From: Winogradskyella sp. UBA3174
Lineage (GTDB): Bacteria; Bacteroidota; Bacteroidia; Flavobacteriales; Flavobacteriaceae
DNA: 60,103 nt
Direction: 5' to 3'
NCBI RefSeq assembly: GCF_002364335.1
Contig: NZ_DEXW01000071.1
Span: 1-60,103 of the forward strand
Shown here: piece after piece, positions 24,317 through 34,267 of the stretch
Numbering within the stretch: the stretch's first letter is position 1
Layout of the letters: each line of letters starts with the position of its first letter
The notes under the pieces: model-generated
Told to the model about the DNA's origin: nothing
The model's input: the letters and a program-made list of their open reading frames with translations, nothing else
Databases searched by the model: none
Translations under genes and position numbers: made by a program

Positions 24317-26929
24317 TTAAGCTTGCTTTTTATTAATCAACATTCTCTTAATTTCATTGAGTTTCATCAAGGCCTCAACTGGTGTTAATGTATCAATATC
24401 TGTATTTAAAATTTCATCTTTTATTTCTATCAACAAAGGGTCATCTAGGTTAAAGAAACTCAACTGTAAATCGTCTTTCAACGTTTTTACTTTATCCGTT
24501 AGCTCTTCGCTTGAATGTGATTTCTCTAATTTAGATAATATCTTATTAGCCCTTCTTATGACTTGCTGAGGCATTCCTGCCATTTTAGCAACGTGAATTC
24601 CAAAACTATGTTCACTACCACCTTCAACTAACTTTCGCACAAAAAGCACATTATCTTTGAGTTCTTTTACAGCAACGTTAAAATTCTTAATACGACTAAA
24701 AGTTTCAGTCATTTCATTTAACTCATGATAATGCGTTGCAAATAAGGTCTTAGGTTTAGCAGGATGCTCGTGAAGGTATTCACTAATTGCCCAAGCAATA
24801 GAAATACCGTCATAGGTGCTAGTTCCTCTCCCTATTTCATCTAACAGCACTAGGCTTCGGTCTGAAATATTGTTTAGAATAGAAGCCGTTTCATTCATCT
24901 CTACCATAAATGTAGATTCTCCCATAGAGATATTATCACTTGCACCAACTCTAGTGAAAATTTTGTCTACCAATCCAATCCTCGCCTCTCTAGCTGGTAC
25001 AAAACTACCAATCTGTGCTAAGAGTACAATTAATGCAGTTTGCCTTAAAATAGCCGACTTACCAGACATGTTTGGCCCAGTAATCATTATAATTTGCTGA
25101 GAATCTCTATCTAAATAAAGATTATTAGCAATGTATGGCTCTCCTATTGGCAATTGTTTTTCGATTACAGGATGGCGACCATCTTTAATTTCTAAATCAA
25201 AACTATCATCAATTTGAGGATAACTGTATTTATTTGCTTTTGCTAAACTCGCAAATCCGCATAAACAATCGAGTTGACCAATAAGTTGTGCATTTTGTTG
25301 CACTGGAATAATAAACTGATGCATCCATTGCACCAATTCAGCAAATAATTTTTGCTCAATAGCAGAAATACGTTCCTCTGCACCTAAAATTTTGGCTTCA
25401 TATTCTTTAAGCTCTTCTGTAATATAACGTTCTGCATTAACTAGGGTTTGCTTACGTATCCATTGTTCCGGAACTTTATCTTTATGTAAATTTCTTACTT
25501 CGATATAATATCCAAAAACGTTGTTAGACGCAATTTTTAAAGACGTGATTCCTGTGCGCTCACTTTCGCGCTTTAGCATATTATCTAAGTAGGTCTTACC
25601 AGATTGAGACAAACCCCTTAACTCATCTAATTCTTCTGAAAATCCGTCAGCAATAGAATTACCTTTTAAAACATTTACAGGCGCTTCTTCGTTTAGTGTT
25701 TCCTTTATTTTTTCGCGAAGCAAATCACAACGGTGCAAATTATCACCTAAGATTTTTAAAGCTTCGTTGTCACAAGTTTCTGCAATAGACTTAATTGGCA
25801 CAATAGCTTCTAAAGAATTTTTAAGTTGAATCACTTCTCGCGGACTCACTTTAACTGTTGCAATTTTTGAAATTAAGCGTTCAATATCACCAATATGCTT
25901 TATTTGCCCTTGTGTTTTCTGAAGAACGGCCTCTTTCTCTAAAAGATACTTTACAACCTCGTGTCGTTGCTTTATTTTTTCGGCGTTCTTAAGTGGCAAA
26001 GCCAACCAACGTTTCAACATTCGTCCACCCATTGCTGAAATAGTCTTATCTATAACATTAATTAGTGTGACTGCATTTACATTTGTTGAGTTGTAAAGCT
26101 CTAGATTTCTAATGGTGAATTTATCCATCCACACATAATCATCCGTTGCAATTCTAGAAATCGTTGCAATATGCTCTAATTTATTGTGACGTGTTTCACT
26201 TAAATAATGTAATACAACACCAGAGGCTATTATACCTTCATATAGATCCTCGATACCAAACCCTTTTAATGTTTTAGTATTAAAATGTTTGGTTAAGGTT
26301 TCATTTGCATAATCGGCTTGAAAAACCCAATCCTCTAAATAAAATGTATGAAAGTCATTACCGAAGGTTTCAGAAAATAACTTTCTATTTTGTTTAGAAA
26401 TTAAAACCTCACTCGGGCTAAAATTCTGAAGCAACTTATCAATATACTCAGCATTACCTTGAGATGTTAAAAATTCACCTGTAGAAATGTCTAAAAATGA
26501 TACACCAATCTTCTTTTTTTCAAAATAAACAGCCGCTAAAAAGTTGTTAGATTTAGAATGTAAAATATCATCATTGAAAGCCACACCTGGTGTTACTAAT
26601 TCGGTTACACCACGTTTTACAATAGTTTTAGTTTGTTTAGGATCTTCTAATTGGTCACATATAGCAACCCGCTCACCAGCCCTTACCAATTTTGGTAAAT
26701 AAGTATTTAACGAATGGTGCGGAAAACCAGCTAATTCTATCTCGCTCTCACTACCAGCACCACGCTTTGTTAAGATAATATCTAAAATTTTAGACGCTTT
26801 TATAGCATCGCTACCAAAGGTCTCGTAGAAATCACCAACTCTAAATAATAACAACGCATCAGGATATTTCACCTTTATAGCATTATACTGCTTCATCAAC
26901 GGAGTTTCTTTTTTTACTTTTTTAGCCAA
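24317..26929 (-). CDS. mutS: DNA mismatch repair protein MutS
   Basis: 870 aa, full length. It recognises base mismatches and small loops and couples this to ATP. The N-terminal mismatch-binding domain contains the Phe-x-Glu type motif GDFYETFG. The ATPase domain has Walker A GPNMSGKS (618-625), Walker B LVLLDEIGRGTS (Asp697, Glu698) and the TLFATHYHEL signature H-loop. The start is TTG at 26929 (MAKKVKKETP); the first ATG (codon 12, PLMKQY) would clip the conserved N-terminus only slightly, so either is possible. It is divergent from the RNA methyltransferase gene at 27052. Confidence 0.97.
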   Translation of the reverse strand: MAKKVKKETPLMKQYNAIKVKYPDALLLFRVGDFYETFGSDAIKASKILDIILTKRGAGSESEIELAGFPHHSLNTYLPKLVRAGERVAICDQLEDPKQTKTIVKRGVTELVTPGVAFNDDILHSKSNNFLAAVYFEKKKIGVSFLDISTGEFLTSQGNAEYIDKLLQNFSPSEVLISKQNRKLFSETFGNDFHTFYLEDWVFQADYANETLTKHFNTKTLKGFGIEDLYEGIIASGVVLHYLSETRHNKLEHIATISRIATDDYVWMDKFTIRNLELYNSTNVNAVTLINVIDKTISAMGGRMLKRWLALPLKNAEKIKQRHEVVKYLLEKEAVLQKTQGQIKHIGDIERLISKIATVKVSPREVIQLKNSLEAIVPIKSIAETCDNEALKILGDNLHRCDLLREKIKETLNEEAPVNVLKGNSIADGFSEELDELRGLSQSGKTYLDNMLKRESERTGITSLKIASNNVFGYYIEVRNLHKDKVPEQWIRKQTLVNAERYITEELKEYEAKILGAEERISAIEQKLFAELVQWMHQFIIPVQQNAQLIGQLDCLCGFASLAKANKYSYPQIDDSFDLEIKDGRHPVIEKQLPIGEPYIANNLYLDRDSQQIIMITGPNMSGKSAILRQTALIVLLAQIGSFVPAREARIGLVDKIFTRVGASDNISMGESTFMVEMNETASILNNISDRSLVLLDEIGRGTSTYDGISIAWAISEYLHEHPAKPKTLFATHYHELNEMTETFSRIKNFNVAVKELKDNVLFVRKLVEGGSEHSFGIHVAKMAGMPQQVIRRANKILSKLEKSHSSEELTDKVKTLKDDLQLSFFNLDDPLLIEIKDEILNTDIDTLTPVEALMKLNEIKRMLINKKQA

Positions 26930-27051
26930 TGGTAGTCTAAGTTTTAAATTCTATTTTTGTGAAAAATGTAAGTGTGCTAATTTAGCTAAATACCCTTGTT
27001 CTATAAAAGGAAAGCAAAAGAAGTTATCTACAAAAATGCCAAGATTTCAAC

Positions 27052-27588
27052 ATGCGAAAACTAAAAAATGAAGAATTAGACCGATTAGATATTTCTGAAT
27101 TTAAAACGGCTAAAAAAACTCCTATCATTATTATTCTAGATAATATTAGAAGTTTAAATAATATAGGCTCTGTCTTTAGAACGAGTGATGCCTTTTTAAT
27201 TGAAAAGATTTACCTCTGTGGTATTACAGCGCAACCACCTCATAATGATATTAGAAAAACTGCATTAGGAAGTACAGAAACGGTAGATTGGGAATACACA
27301 GAAAACACTATTGATTTAGTTGAAAAACTGAAAGCTGAAAACATAAAAATTATCAGCATTGAACAAGCCGAAAACGCAACGATGCTAAACGATTTTAAAC
27401 CTCAACCCAACACTAAACATGCTTTTGTTTTTGGCAATGAAGTTAAAGGTGTCTCGCAGAATGTGGTCGATGCTAGTGATGTTGTGATTGAGATTCCGCA
27501 ATATGGCACTAAACATTCATTGAATGTTTCTGTGAGTTGTGGCGTTGTGGTTTGGGATGTATTTAGCAAAATGAAGAACCCCGTCTAA
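27052..27588 (+). CDS. SpoU/TrmH-family RNA 2'-O-methyltransferase
   Basis: 178 aa, a minimal SPOUT enzyme. Motif 1 NIRSLNNIGSVFRTSDA (about 33-49), motif 2 FGNEVKGVS (about 126-134) and motif 3 IPQYGTKHSLNVSVSCGV (about 148-165) are all present and form the knotted SAM site. It should methylate a ribose 2'-OH in tRNA or rRNA; the short length without extra RNA-binding domain fits TrmL/TrmH-like tRNA enzymes, but the target nucleotide cannot be read from the sequence. It is divergent from mutS with about 120 bp between them. Confidence 0.9.
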   Translation: MRKLKNEELDRLDISEFKTAKKTPIIIILDNIRSLNNIGSVFRTSDAFLIEKIYLCGITAQPPHNDIRKTALGSTETVDWEYTENTIDLVEKLKAENIKIISIEQAENATMLNDFKPQPNTKHAFVFGNEVKGVSQNVVDASDVVIEIPQYGTKHSLNVSVSCGVVVWDVFSKMKNPV

Positions 27589-27684
27589 ATTTCTCAAAAG
27601 AGAATACTCTGAAATATAACCCATTCCGACTCCTCTTTTTGAAAACTGCTACTAGGACTGGAAACTATATATTAACCATAATTG

Positions 27685-28341
27685 ATGACGAAAAGAACTA
27701 AGACACCTTGGCCAACAAAAGATGCTATGAATCAAGTTTACGAAATGAAACTTTGGGGTGGAAAAAAATTTGACTTTTATTCAGGTGAAGGCTCTCATGA
27801 TTTAAAAATTGTCCAACCTTATTTAGACGCTGTAATTACATTTTTAGAATTTTACAACCGTTCACTAGCGGTTTGTGATTTAGGCTGCGGTGATTTTAAT
27901 ATTGGGAAACACCTAACGAAATACACACAAAATTATATTGCCATTGATATTGTTGAACATCTTATTGAAAGAAATAAAACGCTTTTTAAAGAAGACAACT
28001 TAGAGTTTCAGTGTTTGGATATTGTTGAAGACAAAATTCCCCAAACAGATTGTATAATATTAAGGCAAGTACTACAACATTTATCTAATACTGAAATACA
28101 AAAGATTACCAAAAAACTAAGCGCATATAAATATGTAATTCTTACTGAACATATTCCTAAAGGAAATTTCTCACCAAACAAAGATATTATCTCAGGACAA
28201 GGCATTAGATTGAAACAAAACAGTGGTCTTAACCTATTAGAAGCGCCTTTTAATTTAGAAGTAAAAGGAGAAGATCATCTTTCAAGTTTTGTTCTAGAAA
28301 ACAACAAAGGGGTTATAAAAACGGTACTTTATAGTTTATAA
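27685..28341 (+). CDS. Class I SAM-dependent methyltransferase
   Basis: 218 aa from the ATG at 27685; a TTG just before would add only one residue. SAM-binding motif I is VCDLGCGDFNIGKHL (about 72-86), followed by the acidic loop YIAIDIVEHLIERN and motif IIDCIILRQVLQHLS-like DCIILRQVLQHL. Substrate is unknown. The gene stands alone, on the same strand as the SpoU methyltransferase but with a 96-bp gap. The hydrophilic N-terminus (KTPWPTKDAMNQVYEMKLWGG) has aromatic residues often seen in small-molecule methyltransferases; I do not assign a pathway. Confidence 0.8.
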   Translation: MTKRTKTPWPTKDAMNQVYEMKLWGGKKFDFYSGEGSHDLKIVQPYLDAVITFLEFYNRSLAVCDLGCGDFNIGKHLTKYTQNYIAIDIVEHLIERNKTLFKEDNLEFQCLDIVEDKIPQTDCIILRQVLQHLSNTEIQKITKKLSAYKYVILTEHIPKGNFSPNKDIISGQGIRLKQNSGLNLLEAPFNLEVKGEDHLSSFVLENNKGVIKTVLYSL

Positions 28342-28417
28342 AAGGAGTTTAGTTCTGAAACAATTTAAAGTGACAAGTCCGAATGGGAATCGATAAGCCC
28401 ATAGCCCAAACTGAATA

Positions 28418-29545
28418 CTAAGAATTCACTTCACCTAACAACCACAAATAATCGGCACGACTCTTTACAAAATCCCGTTCCGAAATATCAATAATCTTTA
28501 CATTCATTTCAGGCTGACTTTTTAAAAATTCGAGATAACCTGTATTTATTTTTTCTAAGTATTCGTCCTTTATATCCTTTTCGTAATTACGACCACGCTT
28601 TTTAATATTAGCCTGCAAACGTTCCGTGTTTTGGTATAAGTAAATATATAAATCTGGCTTAGCAATATCCTTGTAAACCTGATTAAACAATTTACGATAC
28701 AACCTAAACTCATCTTCTGGCAAAGTCACTTTCGAAAAAATGAGTGATTTATTAACATCGTAATCACTTATCATAAAATCTTTAAATAAATCTAGCTGTG
28801 ACAAATCATCACTGATTTGCTGGTAACGATCTGCTAAAAAGGACATTTCTAGAGTAAAGGCATAACGCTCTGGCTCTTTGTAAAATTTGGGCAAAAATGG
28901 ATTATCTGCAAAACGCTCTAAGATTAGCTTCGCATTAAAATCTTGAGCTATTTTATTAGCTAAACTGGTTTTACCAGCACCAATATTTCCTTCAATAGCA
29001 ATGTAATTATAGTTACCAAAGGCGTAAGATTTATTTGGATTCTTTAACCAAATTTTAATAGGCTCTATAACCGATTCGTCTTTACATTCCACCAATAAAT
29101 CATCGATTGATTTTTTTAGTACAGGATGCTCAACATCTTTTGCTATGTCTTTAAGTGGTTGCAAAACGAACTTGCGTTTTTGCATTTCGGGATGTGGAAT
29201 AACTAAATGTTTCTCTTCAATAATAGCAGCTTCATAAAACAGAATATCTAAATCTATTTCGCGAGCTTCATAACCATTGCTTGTTTTTGTTGTTCTTCCT
29301 AATTTAAATTCAATCGCTTGAAGTTCTTTCAGTACTTTTTTAGGTTTCAAATCGGTTTCGACTTTTATACAAGCGTTGTAAAAATCATCACCTTTAAAAC
29401 CTAAAGCTGGTGTAACATAAACTTTAGAAATCTTTTTAACTGCACCAATTTTAACGAAAATAGCATCAACAGCAGACTGCAAATACTGCAGTTTATTGCC
29501 TTTGTTAGTTCCTAATGCTATGTAAATAGTTTTGGTTGGTGTCAT
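28418..29545 (-). CDS. folK: FolK-deoxynucleoside kinase fusion
   Basis: 375 aa with two enzymes in one chain. Residues 1 to about 155 are 6-hydroxymethyl-dihydropterin pyrophosphokinase (folate synthesis): ALGTNKGNKLQYLQ near the start and the metal-binding signature AREIDLDIL (94-102). Residues about 175-375 are a deoxynucleoside (dA/dC/dG) kinase: P-loop EGNIGAGKT (185-193), ERFADNPFLPKFYKEP and the lid region RGRNYEKDI. Similar fusions occur in other Bacteroidota as far as I recall. The pairing joins folate supply, needed for thymidylate and purine synthesis, with deoxynucleotide salvage. It is divergent from the transporter gene at 29617. Confidence 0.93.
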   Translation of the reverse strand: MTPTKTIYIALGTNKGNKLQYLQSAVDAIFVKIGAVKKISKVYVTPALGFKGDDFYNACIKVETDLKPKKVLKELQAIEFKLGRTTKTSNGYEAREIDLDILFYEAAIIEEKHLVIPHPEMQKRKFVLQPLKDIAKDVEHPVLKKSIDDLLVECKDESVIEPIKIWLKNPNKSYAFGNYNYIAIEGNIGAGKTSLANKIAQDFNAKLILERFADNPFLPKFYKEPERYAFTLEMSFLADRYQQISDDLSQLDLFKDFMISDYDVNKSLIFSKVTLPEDEFRLYRKLFNQVYKDIAKPDLYIYLYQNTERLQANIKKRGRNYEKDIKDEYLEKINTGYLEFLKSQPEMNVKIIDISERDFVKSRADYLWLLGEVNS

Positions 29546-29616
29546 AGAATTAGCAAAATAACTAAAACAAATTTTATTACTTTATCTTTACATCAACTAT
29601 TTATTGACAATTTTTA

Positions 29617-30321
29617 ATGCCTTTAAAAGACAAACTTTTAGCACAACGTATTTACTTCCTTTTGGGTGCGCTTTTCATAACATCGCTTGTCGTTTCTAAC
29701 TTAATATTTCAAAAGTTTTTCTATTGGTATCCAATTGATACTAAAATATTTGGGTCTAATCTCTTCGAGATTTCAGTTGGTATTTTACCTTATCCTATCA
29801 CCTTTTTAATTACCGATTTAATCAGCGAAATTTATGGTAAAAAGCGCGCCAACGACATGGTAATTGCTGGTATTTTTGCTTCAATTTTTTCTGTAGGTAT
29901 AGTTTTGATTGCAGATTATGTTCCCGCTTTAGATAATTCACCAATAAACGATTCTACTTTCACTAATGTCTTTAGTAAAACTATTGTAGCTGTTGGCTCT
30001 AGTATGTTTGCTTATTTATTTGCTCAATTTATAGATATTAAAATTTATCACTTTTGGAAAAATCTCACGAAAGGCAAACATTTGTGGTTGCGTAATAATT
30101 TTTCAACGTGGATATCACAATTTATAGACACTCTATCTATTATCACTTTATTGTGTTATTTCGACGTTTTACCTTGGTCTAGCTTTAAAGGTTTATTAAT
30201 CAGCGGATTTTTCTTTAAAGTTTTAGTAGCTGCATTAGATACACCGTTTTTATATTTGGGTGTTTATTTATTCCGAAAAAGATTCAATCTAAAAGTGAAC
30301 GAGGAAATTAATCTTCTTTAA
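29617..30321 (+). CDS. yhhQ: Queuosine-precursor transporter (YhhQ/DUF165 family)
   Basis: 234 aa integral membrane protein with about six helices. Family landmarks are ALFITSLVVSNLIFQKFF, GILPYPITFLITDLISEIYGKKRA and the later FKGLLISGFFFKVLVAALDTPFLYLGVYLFRKRF. Members import 7-cyano-7-deazaguanine or related bases for tRNA queuosine. No queuosine-synthesis gene is close by in this window, so the function rests on the family alone. Intergenic distance to folK-dNK is 71 bp, divergent. Confidence 0.88.
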   Translation: MPLKDKLLAQRIYFLLGALFITSLVVSNLIFQKFFYWYPIDTKIFGSNLFEISVGILPYPITFLITDLISEIYGKKRANDMVIAGIFASIFSVGIVLIADYVPALDNSPINDSTFTNVFSKTIVAVGSSMFAYLFAQFIDIKIYHFWKNLTKGKHLWLRNNFSTWISQFIDTLSIITLLCYFDVLPWSSFKGLLISGFFFKVLVAALDTPFLYLGVYLFRKRFNLKVNEEINLL

Positions 30322-30550
30322 TTGAATTTGTTCTCGATACAAAATTGCGAAAACAATTTTACTCCAACTGACGTAGCTTATTAATAATAGCCTCACTTTG
30401 AGTAATTCTAAAGAATGAGAAATCGTATCGATAAGCTTTTGGCAGTATTAAATCATTAAAATCTTACTAAAGTTTCTTAAAATCACAACTATTCTACTGA
30501 ACTTTGCGTATAATATATATAGAAGCTATTCTAAAATCACAAAACACCCT

Positions 30551-33208
30551 ATGAAGAAAATTTTCAAAATTATTGGAATCATCTTATTACTTTTCATCGC
30601 CATACTTATTACTATTCCATTTGTTTTAGAATCTAAAATAGATGCTATCGTTCAGAATTATGCAGATGAAAACCTAGATGCAGATTTAAGTTTTGACGAT
30701 ATTCGTTTGAGTCTAATCAGTAGTTTCCCAAAAGCTGAAGTGAGTGTAGAGAATCTAAAAATTATAAATCGTGCACCATTTAAAGACGAAACATTTGCCA
30801 CAGCAAAATCGTTGTCTTTTGAAATGCCTTTGATGCAATTATTTAAAGGCACAGAAGCACCACTTGTTATAAATGAAATTATTGCAGATGAACTTTTATT
30901 AACGCTTAAGACCAATAAAAATGGCTCTGTAAACTACGATATCACAAAAGAAGGTGAAGTATCTAATGAAGTAACAACTGACACAACTTCTGGTAGCTTT
31001 AGCTTTGATATTAAAAATTACGAACTTAACAATAGTGCTCTTACTTATATAGACGAAGGCACCAACACGTTATTTTATGCAACAGAAATTAACCATAACG
31101 GAAAAGGTGTTTTTTCTGGTGGACTCTCAGAATTAGACACAAAAACCGAAGCTAAAATTAGCATTTCTATAGACAGTACTGAATATTTAAGTAACAATAT
31201 TATAAAACTAGACGCACTCATCGATTTAGATTTAGAGCAACAGAAATACACTTTTAAGGACAATAAAGGCTACATCAACGCATTGCCTTTAGAGTTTGAA
31301 GGTTTTGTGCAAATGGTTGAAAAAGGACAGCAAATAGACCTTACTTTTAAAAATCCTGAGTCTTCTTTTAAAGATTTACTTGCTGTGATACCAAAGGCCT
31401 ATGCTAAGAATATAGAAAATGTAAATACAACAGGAAATTTTACGGTTAACGGAATTATTAAAGGTTTGGTGTCTGAGAAGACTATTCCGACGTTAGATAT
31501 TAATATGCATTCAGACAACGCCTCTTTTAAATACCCAGATCTTCCTAAAAGCGTGACTAATATTATGATTGACGCTTCTGTAAAAAACACAACTGGTAAT
31601 GTTGATGATACGTTTGTAGATATTAATAAGCTCAACTTTAAAATAGATGAAGATGTCTTTAAGTCTGAAGCACATATAAAAAACCTTACTGGTAATATGC
31701 TAGTAAACGGGAATTTAGACGGTGTTTTAAACTTAGCTAATATTTCAAAAGCGTATCCTGTTGAACTCAAAAATCAGCTCAACGGAATTCTAAAAGGGAA
31801 ACTGAATACGACTTTTGATATGAATGCAATAGAAACAAACGCTTACCAACGTATTAAAAATAATGGAAGTGTTTCGCTAACTGGTTTTGTGTTTTCTTCT
31901 GATGACATCGTAAATCCAATTCAAATTAATAAAGCAGATTTAACCTTTAAACCAGGAACAGTTAGTTTGAATAGTTTTGATGCTTTAACAGGTAAAAGTG
32001 ATTTTTCTGCTACAGGAACAATTAACAACTTACTTGGATTCTTATTAAGTGATAAAAACCTTCAAGGTGATTTTAATGTTAACTCAAATATGTTTGCGAT
32101 TTCAGATTTTATGGTAGAAGATGAAACCGCTTCAAAAACTTCGAACAAAACAACACCTGATAAGGAATCACTTAAAATTCCAGCTTTTTTAGATTGTACA
32201 ATCACTGCAAATGCTATGACTGTTATCTACGATAATTTAAATTTAAAGAATGTAAAAGGCCAGCTACGCATTAAAGATCAGAATGCAAATTTAAGTAACA
32301 TGACAATCGATTTATTTAATGGTCAATTAGGCATTTCTGGAAACGTATCTACAAAAAGCGCTAAACCAACTTTTGATATGAAGTTAGCAATGCAACAGTT
32401 TGACATTTCACAATCGTTTAAAGAATTAGAAATGTTGAAGTTTTTAGCTCCTATTGCGAAAGTAATACAAGGGAAACTTAACTCTACAATAGACGTAAGT
32501 GGTTTCTTGGATTCAAACTTCTCGCCAGATTTAAATACAATTTCAGGAGATGCAATTGCAGAAATACTAACTTCAGAAATAAATACAGCGCAAAGCCCAC
32601 TGCTTTCTGGCTTAGTTGGTAAATTAAATTTTATAGATTTTAAACAACTCGAAAAAGACATTAAAACCAAACTGAGTTTTGATAACGGCCAAGTATCTGT
32701 AAAGCCATTCACTATAAACTATAAAGATATTCCTATTGAAGTGTCAGGAACTCACAGTTTCTCTAACACCATGAATTATAGTGCTGTATTACAGGTACCT
32801 GCAAAATATTTAGGTAGCGAAGTCAACCAATTAGTTGGTGAAATTAATGACAACGAGGTTAATAAAATTACAGTACCTGTAACTACTAATATCGGAGGCA
32901 CATTTACTAGTCCTAATATTACTACAGATTTAACTACTGGAGTAACTAATCTTACCCAACAATTAGTTGAGATACAGAAACAAAAATTAATTGGTCAAGG
33001 AAAAGATAAAATAAACGATTTATTGGGTGGTCTTTTAGGAGGAAACTCTAACGGTACAAAAACAGATTCTACAAACACTAAAACAGATAGTACTAAAACT
33101 AATTCTACAAGTAAAGCCAAAGACGAGGTTACAAATATTCTTGGTAGCCTTTTAGGAGGAAAGAAAAAAACCAAGAGCAAAAAAGAGCAAGATTCTACCA
33201 AAAACTAG
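30551..33208 (+). CDS. AsmA-family inner-membrane-anchored envelope protein
   Basis: 885 aa. One N-terminal membrane helix (about 5-27, IIGIILLLFIAILITIPFVL) anchors a long periplasmic beta-rich domain. The N-terminal AsmA pattern (LSFDDIRLSLISSFPKAEVSVENL) and the C-terminal AsmA_2-like part (LSNMTIDLFNGQLGISGNV, GDAIAEILTSEI) are visible. These proteins resemble bridge-like lipid-transfer proteins and affect outer-membrane homeostasis. The last 85 residues are low complexity: two LLGG-type units (DLLGGLLGGNSN and ILGSLLGGKKK) around a Thr/Lys/Asp/Ser repeat. It lies upstream of the sigma factor gene with a 105-bp gap. Confidence 0.87.
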   Translation: MKKIFKIIGIILLLFIAILITIPFVLESKIDAIVQNYADENLDADLSFDDIRLSLISSFPKAEVSVENLKIINRAPFKDETFATAKSLSFEMPLMQLFKGTEAPLVINEIIADELLLTLKTNKNGSVNYDITKEGEVSNEVTTDTTSGSFSFDIKNYELNNSALTYIDEGTNTLFYATEINHNGKGVFSGGLSELDTKTEAKISISIDSTEYLSNNIIKLDALIDLDLEQQKYTFKDNKGYINALPLEFEGFVQMVEKGQQIDLTFKNPESSFKDLLAVIPKAYAKNIENVNTTGNFTVNGIIKGLVSEKTIPTLDINMHSDNASFKYPDLPKSVTNIMIDASVKNTTGNVDDTFVDINKLNFKIDEDVFKSEAHIKNLTGNMLVNGNLDGVLNLANISKAYPVELKNQLNGILKGKLNTTFDMNAIETNAYQRIKNNGSVSLTGFVFSSDDIVNPIQINKADLTFKPGTVSLNSFDALTGKSDFSATGTINNLLGFLLSDKNLQGDFNVNSNMFAISDFMVEDETASKTSNKTTPDKESLKIPAFLDCTITANAMTVIYDNLNLKNVKGQLRIKDQNANLSNMTIDLFNGQLGISGNVSTKSAKPTFDMKLAMQQFDISQSFKELEMLKFLAPIAKVIQGKLNSTIDVSGFLDSNFSPDLNTISGDAIAEILTSEINTAQSPLLSGLVGKLNFIDFKQLEKDIKTKLSFDNGQVSVKPFTINYKDIPIEVSGTHSFSNTMNYSAVLQVPAKYLGSEVNQLVGEINDNEVNKITVPVTTNIGGTFTSPNITTDLTTGVTNLTQQLVEIQKQKLIGQGKDKINDLLGGLLGGNSNGTKTDSTNTKTDSTKTNSTSKAKDEVTNILGSLLGGKKKTKSKKEQDSTKN

Positions 33209-33313
33209 GTATTTAAAACAAAAACGAGTTAATTTTAGTTAATAATCACCTTTTTGTTTGCTTTTCTAAATAATTACGTTATAATGTGGGTTCACTAAAT
33301 TTAAAGAGGATAT

Positions 33314-34177
33314 ATGAGGCAATTAAAAATCACCAAGCAAGTTACTAATAGAGAAGATAAATCATTAGATAAATATCTTCAAGATATAAGTAAAATACCA
33401 TTGATAACTGCTGACGAAGAAGTTGAATTAGCTCAACGTATAAGAAAGGGTGATCAAGTAGCTTTAGATAAATTAACAACGTCTAACTTAAGGTTTGTTG
33501 TTTCTGTTGCAAAGCAATATCAAAATCAGGGTTTAAAACTTCCTGATTTAATTAATGAAGGCAATGCAGGTCTAGTAAAAGCCGCAAAGCGTTTTGATGA
33601 AACCAGAGGTTTTAAATTTATATCTTACGCTGTTTGGTGGATTAGACAGGCTATTTTACAGGCTTTAGCCGAACAATCTCGTATTGTTAGGTTACCATTA
33701 AATAAGATTGGTACTATTAATAAAATTAATAAGGCGTATTCGCATTTAGAGCAGGTTAACCAAAGACCACCAAATGCAGATGAAATTGCTAGAGAACTAG
33801 ACATTAGTGTTCGCGAGGTAAAGCAGTCTATGAAAAATTCTGGACGTCATTTATCAATGGATGCACCATTAAAAGATGGAGAGACATTTAGTTTGTACGA
33901 TGTTGTAAGTGCTAGCGAATCACCTAGACCAGATAGAGACTTAATGAAAGCATCCTTAAATACTGAGGTAGAACGTGCTTTAGAAACGCTTACTCAAAAG
34001 GAAAGTGATGTTATTAGATTAAACTTTGGTATCGGAGACCAACCACCAATGACATTAGAAGAAATAGGTAGTATCTATGACTTAACACGCGAACGCGTGA
34101 GACAAATTAGGGAAAAAGGTATTAGACGATTACGCCATGCAAGTAAGAGTAAAATATTAAAAACCTATTTAGGTTAA
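33314..34177 (+). CDS. rpoD: Primary sigma factor (RpoD/SigA type, region 1.1 absent)
   Basis: 287 aa, the short primary sigma factor usual in Bacteroidota. Region 1.2 begins DKSLDKYLQDISKIPLIT, region 2.4 is FKFISYAVWWIRQAILQALA (promoter -10 recognition), region 3 is around LPLNKIGTINKINKAY, and region 4.2 carries the HTH MTLEEIGSIYDLTRERVRQI. Region 1.1 and the large non-conserved insertion of proteobacterial RpoD are missing. An AGAGGA sequence sits 4-9 bp before the ATG. Followed at about 90 bp by rpsU, a common link of translation and housekeeping transcription. Confidence 0.97.
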   Translation: MRQLKITKQVTNREDKSLDKYLQDISKIPLITADEEVELAQRIRKGDQVALDKLTTSNLRFVVSVAKQYQNQGLKLPDLINEGNAGLVKAAKRFDETRGFKFISYAVWWIRQAILQALAEQSRIVRLPLNKIGTINKINKAYSHLEQVNQRPPNADEIARELDISVREVKQSMKNSGRHLSMDAPLKDGETFSLYDVVSASESPRPDRDLMKASLNTEVERALETLTQKESDVIRLNFGIGDQPPMTLEEIGSIYDLTRERVRQIREKGIRRLRHASKSKILKTYLG

Positions 34178-34216
34178 TTTAAAATAATTTAATTTTTTAT
34201 TTTCAATAAGTTAGCA

Positions 34217-34224
34217 TATATTTG
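34217..34224 (+). promoter_or_regulatory. -7 element before rpsU
   Basis: TATATTTG matches the Bacteroidota -7 consensus TAnnTTTG exactly and lies 44 bp before the rpsU start. No clear -33 TTTG is seen at the expected distance, so this is tentative. Confidence 0.4.
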
Positions 34225-34267
34225 CCGACTATTTGCAAGAATTTATATAATAAAAATATATCGATAC

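Noticed and set aside
30332..30445. Intergenic repeat element between the YhhQ and AsmA genes (CGATAC...GTATCG with GAGAA flanks)
   Set aside because: Only 6-bp arms and no second copy in the window; could be a decayed genome repeat but cannot be supported here.
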